Origin: CAZCFB01 sp964511535
GTDB taxonomy: Bacteria; Myxococcota_A; Polyangia; GCA-2747355; CAZCFB01
Length of the DNA stretch: 56,917 nucleotides
NCBI GenBank assembly: GCA_964511535.1
Contig: CAZEFW010000041.1
Location: 1-56,917 of the forward strand
Direction: 5' to 3'
The notes under the pieces were generated by a model, which saw nothing but the letters and a program-made list of their open reading frames with translations, was not told the DNA's origin and ran no database searches. The position numbers were made by a program, and so were the translations under genes. Positions 1 through 8,307 of the stretch are shown here, one piece after another (position 1 is the stretch's first letter; each line of letters opens with the position of its first letter).

Positions 1-45
1 GTGTCTCTGTGAGAAATTCAGTTGTGTCCCCGTGAGAGATCCAGT
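1..45. repeat. Two-copy 22-bp direct repeat at the window edge
   Basis: Positions 1-22 and 24-45 match at 18 of 22 bases, both on the pattern GTGTCYCYGTGAGARATYCAGT. No gene covers them. The array may continue to the left of the window. Repeats of about 20 bp near an end are known from some insertion sequences (multiple terminal repeats of the IS21 type), but no transposase is visible here, so the origin stays open. Confidence 0.5.
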
Positions 46-54
46 GCCCGGACG

Positions 55-1158
55 TCAGGCCCCCCGGGCTGCCTGGAAATCCTTCTCGAACGTCTCGAAC
101 CTTCCCTCCAGCACCGCCGCCCGTGCGTCGTTCACCAGCTGGATCGTGTAGTGCAGGTTGTGCAGCGTGGCCAGGCGGGAGAAGAGGATCTCCTTGCTGC
201 GGTACAGGTGGCTCAGGTAGGCGCGGGTGAAGCGCTGGCAGGTGGAGCAGGTGCAGTCGGGGTCGGGCGGGGTGTGATCCTCGCGGTAGCGCGAGTTGGA
301 GATCACCACGCGCCCGGTGCGGGTGAACAGCTGGCCGTTGCGCGCGTTGCGGGTGGGCATCACGCAGTCGAACATGTCGATGCCGGCGCCGATGGCGGCC
401 ACCAGATCCTCGGCCCGGCCCACGCCCATCAGGTAACGCGGCCGGTCCTGCGGCAGCAGGTGGGCCACGGCGTGCAGCACCTCGTGCATCTGCTCCGGGG
501 TCTCGCCCACGCTCAGGCCGCCCAGGGCGAACCCGTCGAAGGGCAGGGCGCAGATCTGCTCGATATGCCGGCGGCGCAGCTCCAGGTCGAGCCCACCCTG
601 CACGATGCCGAAGCGCGCCTGGTGCGCGGGCCGGGGCTGCTCCACGCACTGGCGAGCCCACAGGGTGGTGCGATCCATGGCCTCGATCACCTTGTCCCGC
701 GGCGCCTCGCTGGGCGGGCAGTGGTCGAAGGCCATGGCGATGTCCGCGCCGAGGCGCGCCTGGACCTCCATGGAGGACACCGGATCCAGGTGATGGGCGG
801 AGCCGTCCACGTGGGAGCGGAAGTCCACGCCGCTGTCGTCGATCTTCATCAGCTGGCGCAGGCTGAAGATCTGGTAGCCCCCCGAGTCGGTGAGCATCAA
901 CCCAGGCCAGCCCATGAACCGGTGCAGCCCGCCCCCTGCCTCCACCACCCCGACCCCGGGCCGCAGGAACAGGTGGTACGCGTTGGACAGGATCACCCGC
1001 GCGCCCAGGGCCTCCAGGTCGGTGGGATCCAGCGACTTGACCGTGGCCAGGGTGCCAACGGGCATGAAGATGGGAGTCTCGAAGGCGCCCCGGGGTAGCG
1101 TCACCCGGGCCGCGCGGGCGTTGCCATCCGCGGCCTGCTGCTCGTAGGTCAGGCGCAC
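55..1158 (-). CDS. tgt: Queuine tRNA-ribosyltransferase (TGT)
   Basis: Exchanges guanine-34 of GU(N)-anticodon tRNAs for preQ1 in queuosine synthesis, in the cytoplasm. The GTG at 1158 gives 367 residues. With that start the catalytic and metal residues fall on the E. coli numbers: nucleophile Asp264 in DMFDCVMPTR, and zinc ligands Cys302, Cys304, Cys307 and His333. The general acid/base Asp is in TDSGGYQ (Asp91). A longer reading frame continues upstream, but its extra N-terminus is Arg/Gly-rich noise overlapping the preceding gene, so I reject it. The start lies 5 bp after the stop of the small membrane protein gene, with GCAGGA upstream as a possible ribosome site. It sits downstream of queA, as in many queuosine operons. 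The family call is secure. Confidence 0.96.
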   Translation of the reverse strand: MRLTYEQQAADGNARAARVTLPRGAFETPIFMPVGTLATVKSLDPTDLEALGARVILSNAYHLFLRPGVGVVEAGGGLHRFMGWPGLMLTDSGGYQIFSLRQLMKIDDSGVDFRSHVDGSAHHLDPVSSMEVQARLGADIAMAFDHCPPSEAPRDKVIEAMDRTTLWARQCVEQPRPAHQARFGIVQGGLDLELRRRHIEQICALPFDGFALGGLSVGETPEQMHEVLHAVAHLLPQDRPRYLMGVGRAEDLVAAIGAGIDMFDCVMPTRNARNGQLFTRTGRVVISNSRYREDHTPPDPDCTCSTCQRFTRAYLSHLYRSKEILFSRLATLHNLHYTIQLVNDARAAVLEGRFETFEKDFQAARGA

Positions 1159-1163
1159 CGAGG

Positions 1164-1496
1164 TCAGTCCTGCAGCGAACGCTTCATGCCGGTGAGGAAC
1201 TCCGCCGCCGCGCCGAGGCCTGCACCGGCCATGCAGCCGGCGGCGCCCATGCACGAGTCGCTGTTGAGCACGCACTTGCCAGCCTTCCGCGCCTTGTCCG
1301 GCCCGGTGACCTCTTCCAGCTTGGCCAGGCCTTCCTTGCAGCTCTTGAGCTGGTCGGCGTTCATCTCGCCGTTGGCGCACAGGTCGGCCAGCTTGTGGCA
1401 CACCTGGTGGCCCGGGCTGAACACGCGCACGTACAGCTGCCAGCCGCCCACGCCGAGCAAGCCGATGATCACGACGAATATGATCAGCTTCTTCAT
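1164..1496 (-). CDS. Small membrane-anchored Cys-containing protein
   Basis: 110 residues, not recognised. Residues 3-22 form one hydrophobic helix (MKKLIIFVVIIGLLGVGGW), which looks like a membrane anchor or an uncleaved signal. The rest is a soluble domain with five cysteines (VCHKL, LCANG, SCKEG, KCVLN, DSCMGAAGC region) and a Gly/Ala-rich stretch near the end. It lies between queA (27 bp upstream) and tgt (5 bp downstream) on the same strand, so it is probably cotranscribed. In E. coli the gene after queA-tgt is yajC, also a small single-helix protein, but the sequence here does not look like YajC. The function is unknown; the position alone is no evidence of a queuosine role. Confidence 0.8.
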   Translation of the reverse strand: MKKLIIFVVIIGLLGVGGWQLYVRVFSPGHQVCHKLADLCANGEMNADQLKSCKEGLAKLEEVTGPDKARKAGKCVLNSDSCMGAAGCMAGAGLGAAAEFLTGMKRSLQD

Positions 1497-1522
1497 GGTC
1501 TCCTCCTCTGCCGGCTCTAATC

Positions 1523-2554
1523 CTATATCAAGAGCATGGCGTCGCCGTAGGAGTAAAAGCGATACCCCAGGCGCACCGCCTCTTCATACGCGGCCAGCAC
1601 GCGCTCCTTGCCCCCCAGCGCCGCCACCAGCATCACCAGGGTCGACCCGGGCAGGTGGAAGTTGGTCAGCAGGCCGTCGACGACCTGGAATCGGTGGCCC
1701 GGGTAGATGAACAGCTCGCTGCGGCCTGCGCCCTGCTGGCCGGCGCTGGTCTCGAGGGTGCGCACCACAGTGGTGCCCACCGCGATGACCGGGCGGCCCT
1801 GCTGTTTCGCGCGCTGGATGGCCTCGGCGGTGCCGGCCGGCACCTCGTACGCCTCGGACTCCATCTCGTGGTCCTGCACCCTGTCGGCGCGTACCGGCGT
1901 GAAGGTGCCAGGGCCCACGTGCAGCGTGACCCGCGCCACCTCCACGCCGCGCGCCTCGGTGGCTGCCAGCAGCGCCTGCGTGAAGTGCAGCCCCGCCGTT
2001 GGCGCGGCCACGGATCCTTCGGGCCGGGCGTAGACGGTCTGGTAGCGGCTGCTGTCCTGCTCATCCGCAGGGCGCGCGATATACGGCGGCAGCGGGATGG
2101 CGCCCAGGGCCAGGGCCGCGGCCTCGTCCGGGATCCGCACCGTGGCGCGGCCAGCCGAGGGCGGATCCTCCAGGGTCAGCGGCGGCGTGGATGCGTCGGC
2201 TCCCTCGGGGTCCAGCAGCCAGAGCTGCTCGGCGGCCCTCAGCCGCTTGGACGCCCGGGTCATGCAGCGCCAGCGCGCGGCGCCGTCGTCGGCCGGGGCC
2301 AGGCGCTCGAGCAGCAGCACCTCAACCTTCCCGCCGGTGGCGCGGCGGGCGGCAAGGCGGGCCGGGATGACCCGCGAGTCGTTGATGACCAGCAGGGCGT
2401 CAGGGGGGAGGAGGCCGGGGAGATCGGTGATCTGGTGGTGCGCTGGATCTTCGTTCGAGCGCAGCAACATGAGGCGGCCGCCGTCGCGTCGTTCGGGCGG
2501 ACGCTGGGCTATGAGGTCGGGGGGGAGGTGGTAGTGGAAGTCGGTTGTGCGCAC
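1523..2554 (-). CDS. queA: tRNA preQ1(34) S-adenosylmethionine ribosyltransferase-isomerase
   Basis: Transfers and isomerises the ribosyl part of S-adenosylmethionine onto preQ1-tRNA to make epoxyqueuosine, the step after TGT. 343 residues, near the usual 340-360. Family motifs are present: N-terminal DFHYHLPPDLIAQRPPERRDGGRL, the LLVINDSRVIPARL segment, PLPPYI, the SVAAPTAGLHFT signature, HVGPGTFTPVR, and the C-terminal FHLPGSTLVMLVAAL and YRFYSYGDAMLL. It is the first gene of a minus-strand group with the small membrane protein and tgt. A 7-bp-period A-rich array lies directly upstream of its start. No preQ1 riboswitch was recognised in the short leader. Confidence 0.96.
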   Translation of the reverse strand: MRTTDFHYHLPPDLIAQRPPERRDGGRLMLLRSNEDPAHHQITDLPGLLPPDALLVINDSRVIPARLAARRATGGKVEVLLLERLAPADDGAARWRCMTRASKRLRAAEQLWLLDPEGADASTPPLTLEDPPSAGRATVRIPDEAAALALGAIPLPPYIARPADEQDSSRYQTVYARPEGSVAAPTAGLHFTQALLAATEARGVEVARVTLHVGPGTFTPVRADRVQDHEMESEAYEVPAGTAEAIQRAKQQGRPVIAVGTTVVRTLETSAGQQGAGRSELFIYPGHRFQVVDGLLTNFHLPGSTLVMLVAALGGKERVLAAYEEAVRLGYRFYSYGDAMLLI

Positions 2555-2557
2555 AGG

Positions 2558-2605
2558 AAAAAGCTAGAACAAAAAGCAAGAAACAAGAAACAAGAAATTA
2601 AAAAT
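2558..2605 (+). repeat. Heptamer-period A-rich array (locus A)
   Basis: The spacer between queA and the porin gene reads in 7-base steps on the plus strand: AAAAAGC, a 6-base unit, AAAAAGC, AAGAAAC twice, AAGAAAT, TAAAAAT. The core 2577-2597 is three perfect CAAGAAA copies. It is far more A-rich than the flanking genes. It belongs to the same family as the arrays at 4585, 6238, 16404, 26232 and 53657. Confidence 0.8.
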
Positions 2606-2624
2606 GTTGGTGAATTCGGTTCGG

Positions 2625-3950
2625 CTACAGGAAGACGACCTCGACCCCCCCTGAGATCGCGAAGACATGGCCTCCCACGTCGGAGCCGAGGATGTCGCGG
2701 CCCACGTACCAGATCTCTTCCAGGGCGATGTCGATGTTGAGCAGGCCGGGCAGCAGCCCCAGGGGGCGCAGGAACGAGGCCCGGGCGCCCAGGTTGAAGC
2801 CGTGCTTGTCGCAGTCATAGGACGGGATCTCGGTGTTCATCAGCGGAGAGCGCTCGTAGAAGTACCCGCTGCGCAGGGTGAGCCACTGCAGCACCGAGAA
2901 CTCGGCCCCCACCCGCGGCACGATCATGTCGGTCCACTCCACCTCGGGCACGTGGGGCGGCAGGATCTGGCCGTCCGGTCCCACCAGCAGCTTGAGCCCT
3001 GGATCCTGCTTCAGCTTCTCCACGTCCAGGGAGACCCGGGCGAAGGGGATCTGGTAGGCGGAGTAATCGATCCAGGTCAGGTCGAGGGTCAGCAGCATGC
3101 GGCCGCGGCGGTAGGACGCGCCCAGGGCCACCTGCTGCGGGTAGAACTTCGGGTTGAACTCCGCCAGGCCGGCCACCGGGATGGTGATCTTCATCTTCTC
3201 CGAGGCGGCGATGCGAGCGGTGATGTTCACCGGCAGGAGCATCTCGATTGACTGCTCGGAGCGGTAGGCCAGGCCGAGGCGCAGGTGATGGCCGATGGCG
3301 GCCATGGCGCCCACGGTGTAGAAGACGGTGGTCGGCACGTCCAGCTCGATCCAGGCCTCCATGCGCGAGTCCGGATCTGCTGCCTTGCCTTCGCTCTCCT
3401 GCTGCAGCGGCACGTACATGGTCACGCCGCCGCTCACCGAGCCGAGCACCTGGATGGACGCGCCGAAGGTCAAAAACGACAGCGGCTCCCACGGGATCCG
3501 GAACGCCGCGCCGGCGCGGAACTGCATCAGCTGCACCGCCGAGTCGTAGGCCACGAAGTAGGGCACGTCCTTTTTGTACAGCCGGCCGTGGAGCTGGCGG
3601 CCGAACGGCATGTTCAGGGTCACCCCCAGGGCGAAGTGGTCCTTCGCCTTGCCTGACAGCGGCACCCCCACGTGCAGGTAGAAGCTGTTCTCGTCGTCCA
3701 TGCCCACCCGGGTGTCGTCCTCGTCCAGGTAGGCGGAGCCGTGCAGGACGCCGGTGGCCACGGTGATGCCCTGCAGCTGAACCAGGCCCGCCGGGTTGTA
3801 GTAGATGGCGCTCACGTCGTCGGCCACGGCGGTGTAGGCGCCGCCCAGGGCCATGGAGCGGGGGTTCATGCCGAAGTGGCTCGCCAGGTCGGCCCGGGCG
3901 CCGGGAGACCAGAGCAACAGCGCCAGCAGGATCAGCAGCCGGGCGCGCAT
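2625..3950 (-). CDS. OmpP1/FadL-family outer-membrane transporter
   Basis: 441 residues. An N-terminal signal peptide (about residues 1-20, ending SPGARA) is followed by the family's opening segment: DLASHFGMNPRSMALGGAYTA and then VADDVSAIYYNPAGL. The remainder alternates short beta strands and turns and ends in an aromatic/hydrophobic strand (VEVVFL), as in outer-membrane beta-barrels. FadL-type barrels carry hydrophobic compounds such as long-chain fatty acids through the outer membrane; the substrate here is not predictable. The ATG at 3950 overlaps the TGA of the preceding lipoprotein gene by one base, so the two are probably translated together. The open frame extends far upstream, but that part overlaps the lipoprotein gene and lacks a signal peptide. 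Confidence 0.88.
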   Translation of the reverse strand: MRARLLILLALLLWSPGARADLASHFGMNPRSMALGGAYTAVADDVSAIYYNPAGLVQLQGITVATGVLHGSAYLDEDDTRVGMDDENSFYLHVGVPLSGKAKDHFALGVTLNMPFGRQLHGRLYKKDVPYFVAYDSAVQLMQFRAGAAFRIPWEPLSFLTFGASIQVLGSVSGGVTMYVPLQQESEGKAADPDSRMEAWIELDVPTTVFYTVGAMAAIGHHLRLGLAYRSEQSIEMLLPVNITARIAASEKMKITIPVAGLAEFNPKFYPQQVALGASYRRGRMLLTLDLTWIDYSAYQIPFARVSLDVEKLKQDPGLKLLVGPDGQILPPHVPEVEWTDMIVPRVGAEFSVLQWLTLRSGYFYERSPLMNTEIPSYDCDKHGFNLGARASFLRPLGLLPGLLNIDIALEEIWYVGRDILGSDVGGHVFAISGGVEVVFL

Positions 3951-4516
3951 CACTCGCTCCCCTTGGGGGCGTCCTGCGCCGGCGTGAAGGCCACCTCGGC
4001 GCTCGAGGCGCTGGTGGAGGCGAGGCGGAAGGAGCGCACGATGAAGTGATAGGTCTTGCCCGGAGTCAGCCCGGAGAGGCGCACCCGCGGGCGGGCTGCC
4101 GGGGTGGAGGAGGGCTGGAAGCCGGCGTCGCTGTAGGTGTTGGCCAGCTCCAGGCACCACCTGGCAGGGATGCGCACCGGCGAGGTGGCGGCGTAGGCGG
4201 GCCAGCCCGCGTCCGCGGGGCCTGCCTCGGTGGCGCCGGCGTCGGCCGGCGTCGGCGCGGCGCCCCCCTCGAAATAGCCCCACCCCAGGGCCCATAGCAC
4301 CACCCCCACGCCCGCGCCGGTGTAGGGGCCGCCCTTGTGGTCGCCGTACTCCAGCAGGTATCCCCCGGCCCGGATCACCACGCGCCAGCTCAGCTCCACC
4401 GCGGCCGACGGCCCGTAGCCCACCTGCTTGGCCTTGAATTCGGCAGGCGCGGGCATCTCGATGGCCGGCGTGCAGCCAGCGAGCACCACGGCGAGGATCA
4501 AGGGCGCGCGTTGCAT
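3950..4516 (-). CDS. Fibronectin type III-like lipoprotein
   Basis: 188 residues. The lipobox is VLAGC, with Cys15 as the probable lipidated residue. The mature part resembles a fibronectin type III fold: an early AVELSWRVV strand, YLLEYGD, and near the end LSGLTPGKTYHFIVRSFRLAS followed by SASSAEVAFTPA, which is the classic GLTPGTxYxFxVRA pattern. A Gly/Ala/Asp-rich stretch at about 85-105 interrupts the domain. Fn3 modules are non-catalytic surface or binding domains. Its stop overlaps the start of the FadL-like porin by one base, suggesting the two proteins act at the same outer-membrane site, though no partnership is shown. The specific ligand is unknown. Confidence 0.8.
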   Translation of the reverse strand: MQRAPLILAVVLAGCTPAIEMPAPAEFKAKQVGYGPSAAVELSWRVVIRAGGYLLEYGDHKGGPYTGAGVGVVLWALGWGYFEGGAAPTPADAGATEAGPADAGWPAYAATSPVRIPARWCLELANTYSDAGFQPSSTPAARPRVRLSGLTPGKTYHFIVRSFRLASTSASSAEVAFTPAQDAPKGSE

Positions 4517-4584
4517 GGGGGGGATGTATTACAGGAAATATCCCGGGTTGCAAGGCGCAGCTTGAGCCGCCCTGGTAATGCCGC

Positions 4585-4654
4585 AAAAAGCAGGAGGCGA
4601 ATGGCAAAAAGCGAGGCACAGAAAGCAAAAAACAGGGAACAAAAATGGAAAATC
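4585..4654 (+). repeat. Degenerate heptamer array upstream of the aldehyde dehydrogenase (locus B)
   Basis: Read in sevens from 4585 the plus strand gives AAAAAGC, AGGAGGC, GAATGGC, AAAAAGC, GAGGCAC, AGAAAGC, AAAAAAC, AGGGAAC, AAAAATG, GAAAATC. The AAAAAGC unit recurs in phase, with decayed copies between. It lies between the divergent lipoprotein and aldehyde dehydrogenase genes, so the promoters may overlap it. Confidence 0.7.
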
Positions 4655-4710
4655 TGCTAAAGGCGTAGCGTCCGGAGATATCGAGCCACACCCCCTCAAG
4701 GAGGACCCCC

Positions 4711-6231
4711 ATGCTGGATTTCGTCAAAGAACTTGGAATCAAAGAGGTCAACTCGGGCGCCTGCTACGGCAAGTGGATCGAGAACCCCAGCGGCGGGGAG
4801 CTCGTCTCCTACTCGCCCATCGACGGTGAGCCCATCGCCACCATCATCCAGGCGGGCGAGGATGACTACGAGCAGGTGATGGCGGCCGCCGAGAAGGCGT
4901 TCGTCACCTGGCGCATGACGCCGGCCCCCAAGCGGGGCGAGATCGTGCGGCAGCTCGGGCTCGAGCTGCGCAAGTACACCGAGCAGCTGGGCAAGCTGGT
5001 GACCCTGGAGATGGGCAAGATCAAGCCCGAGGGCATCGGCGAGGTGCAGGAGATGATCGACATCTGCGACTTCGCCGTGGGCCTGAGCCGGATGATGTAC
5101 GGCAAGGCCATGCACAGCGAGCGGCCGCAGCACCGCATGTACGAGCAGTGGCACCCGCTGGGCATCGTGGGCACCATCAGCGCGTTCAACTTCCCGGTGG
5201 CGGTCTGGTCCTGGAACGCGGCCATCGCCACGGTGTGCGGCGACGTCAACGTGTGGAAGCCGAGCTCCCAGACTCCGCTCACCGCCATCGCGGTGCAGAA
5301 CATCTGCAACCGGGTGATGGAGCGCAACGGCCTGGAGGGCGTGTTCTGCCTCACCATCGGCAAGGGCCGCGAGGTGGGCGAGCGCCTGGTCAACGACCCG
5401 CGGGTGCCGCTCATCAGCGCCACCGGCTCCACCCCCATGGGGCAGCGCCTGGCCCAGAAGGTGGGCGCGCGGCTGGGTAACACGATCCTGGAGCTGGGCG
5501 GCAACAACGCCGTGCTCGTCACCGAGGGCGCCAACCTGGACAACGCCGTGCGCGCGGTGCTCTTCGGCGCCGTGGGCACCGCTGGCCAGCGCTGCACCTC
5601 CACCCGCCGCCTGATCCTTCACAAGCCGGTGGCCGAGGAGGTGACCCGGCGGCTGCTGGACGCCTACAAGCAGGTGCGCATCGGCGACCCGCTGGCCGAC
5701 GGCACGGTGATGGGCCCGCTGGTCAACCGCGGCGGGGTGGACGACATGATGAACGCCCTGGTGAAGATCAAGGAGCAGGGCGGCGAGGTGCTCTGCGGCG
5801 GCGACGAGCTGAAGGACATGCCGAGCGACTGCTACGTGCAGCCCACCATCGTCAAGTGCGGCCATGACCTGCCCATGGTGCAGGAGGAGACCTTCGCGCC
5901 GGTGCTCTACATCGTCGAGGCCGACACCGTGGACGAGATGATCCAGATGAACAACGCCGTGCCCCAGGGCCTGTCGAGCGCCATGTTCACCGACTCGGTG
6001 ACCTACGGCGAGAGCTGGCTGAGCCACGCCGGCTCCGACTGCGGCATCGCCAACATCAACATCGGCACCAGCGGCGCCGAGATCGGCGGCGCCTTCGGCG
6101 GCGAGAAGGAGACGGGCGGCGGCCGCGAGGCGGGCTCCGACTCCTGGAAGGCGTACATGCGCCGCCAGACCTGCACCATCAACTGGGGCGACGAGCTGCC
6201 CCTGGCCCAGGGGATCAAGTTCGGCGACTGA
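4711..6231 (+). CDS. Aldehyde dehydrogenase, ALDH7/antiquitin type
   Basis: 506 residues, NAD(P)+-dependent aldehyde oxidation in the cytoplasm. The catalytic Cys295 is in GQRCTSTRR and the general base Glu261 is in LELGGNN. The Rossmann-type SATGSTPMGQ and ISAFNFPVAVWSWN motifs are present. The C-terminus INIGTSGAEIGGAFGGEKETGGGRE and MRRQTCTINWG is characteristic of the ALDH7 branch, which oxidises alpha-aminoadipate semialdehyde in lysine catabolism. The substrate is therefore probably aminoadipate (or piperideine-6-carboxylate) semialdehyde, but this is family inference. A strong ribosome site, AAGGAGGACCCCC, precedes the ATG. The gene stands alone between two heptamer arrays, with no other lysine-degradation gene in the window. 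Confidence 0.93.
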   Translation: MLDFVKELGIKEVNSGACYGKWIENPSGGELVSYSPIDGEPIATIIQAGEDDYEQVMAAAEKAFVTWRMTPAPKRGEIVRQLGLELRKYTEQLGKLVTLEMGKIKPEGIGEVQEMIDICDFAVGLSRMMYGKAMHSERPQHRMYEQWHPLGIVGTISAFNFPVAVWSWNAAIATVCGDVNVWKPSSQTPLTAIAVQNICNRVMERNGLEGVFCLTIGKGREVGERLVNDPRVPLISATGSTPMGQRLAQKVGARLGNTILELGGNNAVLVTEGANLDNAVRAVLFGAVGTAGQRCTSTRRLILHKPVAEEVTRRLLDAYKQVRIGDPLADGTVMGPLVNRGGVDDMMNALVKIKEQGGEVLCGGDELKDMPSDCYVQPTIVKCGHDLPMVQEETFAPVLYIVEADTVDEMIQMNNAVPQGLSSAMFTDSVTYGESWLSHAGSDCGIANINIGTSGAEIGGAFGGEKETGGGREAGSDSWKAYMRRQTCTINWGDELPLAQGIKFGD

Positions 6232-6237
6232 GAAGCA

Positions 6238-6265
6238 GAGAAGCAAAAAGCGAAAAGCAAAAAGC
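6238..6265 (+). repeat. Heptamer array after the aldehyde dehydrogenase (locus C)
   Basis: Four in-phase copies, GAGAAGC, AAAAAGC, GAAAAGC, AAAAAGC, begin 6 bp after the aldehyde dehydrogenase stop. Together with locus B they bracket that gene, with both arrays in the same orientation. Confidence 0.85.
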
Positions 6266-6282
6266 AAAGAGTGTAGAATTGG

Positions 6283-8307
6283 GTGGTGGTGCGCTGGATT
6301 TCCTTTTGCTTGGCCGCCCTGTTGATCTGCGGCTGCTCCCCTGAGTCGGGTCCCGTTCAGGGGCTCGAACACTTCATAACCAAACAGACCGCTAACGTCC
6401 GCGAGCTTGCCCCCGCGTGGGTCCAGGGGGCCAGCACTCCCACGCTGCAGTTCCAGGGCGAGCTGCTGCTCGACGGGGAGGAGCTGGACCTGCCACGCGA
6501 CGCGTCCCGCTTCCTCGGCTGGTCCCCGGACGGACGCAGCCTGCTGTACACGCGCCACGAGGTGGGGGACCTGCCCACGGAGTCGGTGTGGGTGCTGCAC
6601 CTGGATGGTCTGTGGATGCGGCGGGTGGCGCCGCTGGACCCGTCGAGGTTCATCTACTCGGTGACGCTGTCAGGGGACCGCCTGCTGTACGCCGACAGCG
6701 GCACCAGGGTGATCACCTTGCCGCTGCCTGACCAGCGGCTCGACCTGGTGGTGTCCGATCCCTGGCGCGGGGAGGTGCTGCGCCGCGACCCGCTGCCCGC
6801 CGGGGTGATGCCCGTGGCGCTGCGCTGGGACGGGCGCGATCTGCGCTACCGGGTGGACGGCGCGGCGGAGGGCCCGGTGGTCCGCCAGCCACCCCCCATG
6901 ACCGAGCTGTCGGCCAACCTCTCCATGCCCTACGTGCACCAGGTGTACGACACGCCCAACAGCTTCAACGGCTACTGGGCCTGCGGCCCGACCTCCACGT
7001 TGATGGCGCTGTGCCACCTGGGGCGGCTCAAGAAGTGGCCGGTGACGGTGAACATCCCCAAGAAGCACACCAGCGACTACGGCGCCTACGTGTCGAACAA
7101 GTACACCAAGACCGGCACCACCTTCAGCCGGATGCAGAAGGACCCGAGCGGCAAGGCCGCCTATGGCGGCTACGGCTGGTGCACCGACAAGGGCGCCGCC
7201 TGGGCTTACCGCATGCAGGACTACGCCAAGAAGCACGGCACCTCGAGCAAGCCGGTCAAGTCGGACTTCTACTGGGGCAAGGGGCTGTCCGACGTCAAGA
7301 AGTACCTGAAGATGGGGCGGGTGGTGGTGCTGTCCACCAAGCTCACCAGCGCGGGCCACATCGTCACCATCAAGGGGATCGACAGCGCGGGCAAGCTGGT
7401 GGCCAACGACCCCTACGGCGACAAGAACAAGGGGTACATGAACTACAAGGGGGAGGGCGCGCGCTACTCATGGTCCCAGGTGGGGACCAAGTGGTTCATC
7501 ACGGTGTACGGCGCTGTGCTGACAACCGATCCCAAGTACAAGGCGTCGCTGGTGAGCAAGAGCGCGCCGGCCACCATGGTCTCGGGGGCCACGGCCAGCG
7601 CCAAGGTGATCTACAAGAACGAGGGGACGGCCACCTGGGACGGCAAGACTCGCCTCGCCACATCGAACCCGCGGGACCGCAAGAGCGCCTTCTACACCAA
7701 GGGGAGCTGGATCAGCGCCAACCGCCTCGCCGCGGCGCCGTCGTCGACCAAGAAGGGCGCCAAGGCCACCTTCTCCTTCACCCTCACCGCGCCGAAGGTG
7801 TGCAAGGCGACTCAGTACATTGAGTATATTAGCCTGGTACAGGAGTCGAAGGCCTGGTTCTCGGACGCGGGGCAGGGCGGCCCGTCGGACAAGGCGGTGT
7901 CGCTGAAGATCAAGGTGACCCCGCGGGACGCCGACGGCGACGGCCACTCCGACTGCACCGACTGCGATGATCAGGACAAGGCGGTCCACCCCGGCGCCGC
8001 CGAGCTGTGCAACGGCAAGGACGACGACTGTGACAAGCAGGTGGACGAGGGGCTGAACTGCTCTCCCGACTCGGGGCCGGCCGACAGCGGCAGCCCGTCG
8101 CCCGACAGGGCGCGGCCCGCCGATGGATCCAGGCCAGCGCCGGATGGCGGCGGCACCACCCCTCCGGCCCGGGGCCCGGGGTTCAGCGCCCTGGAGGGGG
8201 GCTGCGTCGTGACGCAGACCAACAGCGCGCAGCCCCCGGGGGTGTTATGGTTCCTGCTCCTGATCATCCTGTGGAAAAGGAGAGGGCCATGGAGCTCAAG
8301 CCGATAG
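6283..8307 (+). CDS. C39-type peptidase-like lipoprotein with MopE-type metal motif and MYXO-CTERM-like tail
   Basis: 674 residues if the first of three consecutive GTG codons is used. The N-terminal signal ends LLICGC, a probable lipobox. Residues about 45-200 resemble a short beta-propeller-like region. Residues about 210-410 match a Peptidase_C39_2/papain-like fold with Cys234 (WACGPTST), His359 (SAGHIVTIKGI) and Asp376 (ANDPYGD) in the order of a Cys-His-Asp triad. A Fn3/Ig-like segment follows, then a calcium or copper-binding motif of the MopE type (DADGDGHSDCTDCDD and LCNGKDDDCDKQVDEGLNC), an Asp/Pro linker, and a C-terminal GGC plus hydrophobic helix plus WKRRG tail resembling MYXO-CTERM sorting signals. 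Having both an N-lipobox and a C-tail is odd; one may be non-functional. Its 3' end overlaps the next gene by 19 bp. Confidence 0.82.
   Translation: MVVRWISFCLAALLICGCSPESGPVQGLEHFITKQTANVRELAPAWVQGASTPTLQFQGELLLDGEELDLPRDASRFLGWSPDGRSLLYTRHEVGDLPTESVWVLHLDGLWMRRVAPLDPSRFIYSVTLSGDRLLYADSGTRVITLPLPDQRLDLVVSDPWRGEVLRRDPLPAGVMPVALRWDGRDLRYRVDGAAEGPVVRQPPPMTELSANLSMPYVHQVYDTPNSFNGYWACGPTSTLMALCHLGRLKKWPVTVNIPKKHTSDYGAYVSNKYTKTGTTFSRMQKDPSGKAAYGGYGWCTDKGAAWAYRMQDYAKKHGTSSKPVKSDFYWGKGLSDVKKYLKMGRVVVLSTKLTSAGHIVTIKGIDSAGKLVANDPYGDKNKGYMNYKGEGARYSWSQVGTKWFITVYGAVLTTDPKYKASLVSKSAPATMVSGATASAKVIYKNEGTATWDGKTRLATSNPRDRKSAFYTKGSWISANRLAAAPSSTKKGAKATFSFTLTAPKVCKATQYIEYISLVQESKAWFSDAGQGGPSDKAVSLKIKVTPRDADGDGHSDCTDCDDQDKAVHPGAAELCNGKDDDCDKQVDEGLNCSPDSGPADSGSPSPDRARPADGSRPAPDGGGTTPPARGPGFSALEGGCVVTQTNSAQPPGVLWFLLLIILWKRRGPWSSSR

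Noticed and set aside
22..1098. Long plus-strand frame opposite tgt
   Set aside because: Its product is His/Gln/Val/Gly-rich and low-complexity, the typical mirror of a high-GC gene, and tgt on the other strand has all catalytic residues.
4696..6600. 634-codon minus-strand frame opposite the aldehyde dehydrogenase
   Set aside because: It runs across two real genes and a spacer, has no ribosome site and shows the His/Ala/Leu composition of an antisense shadow.
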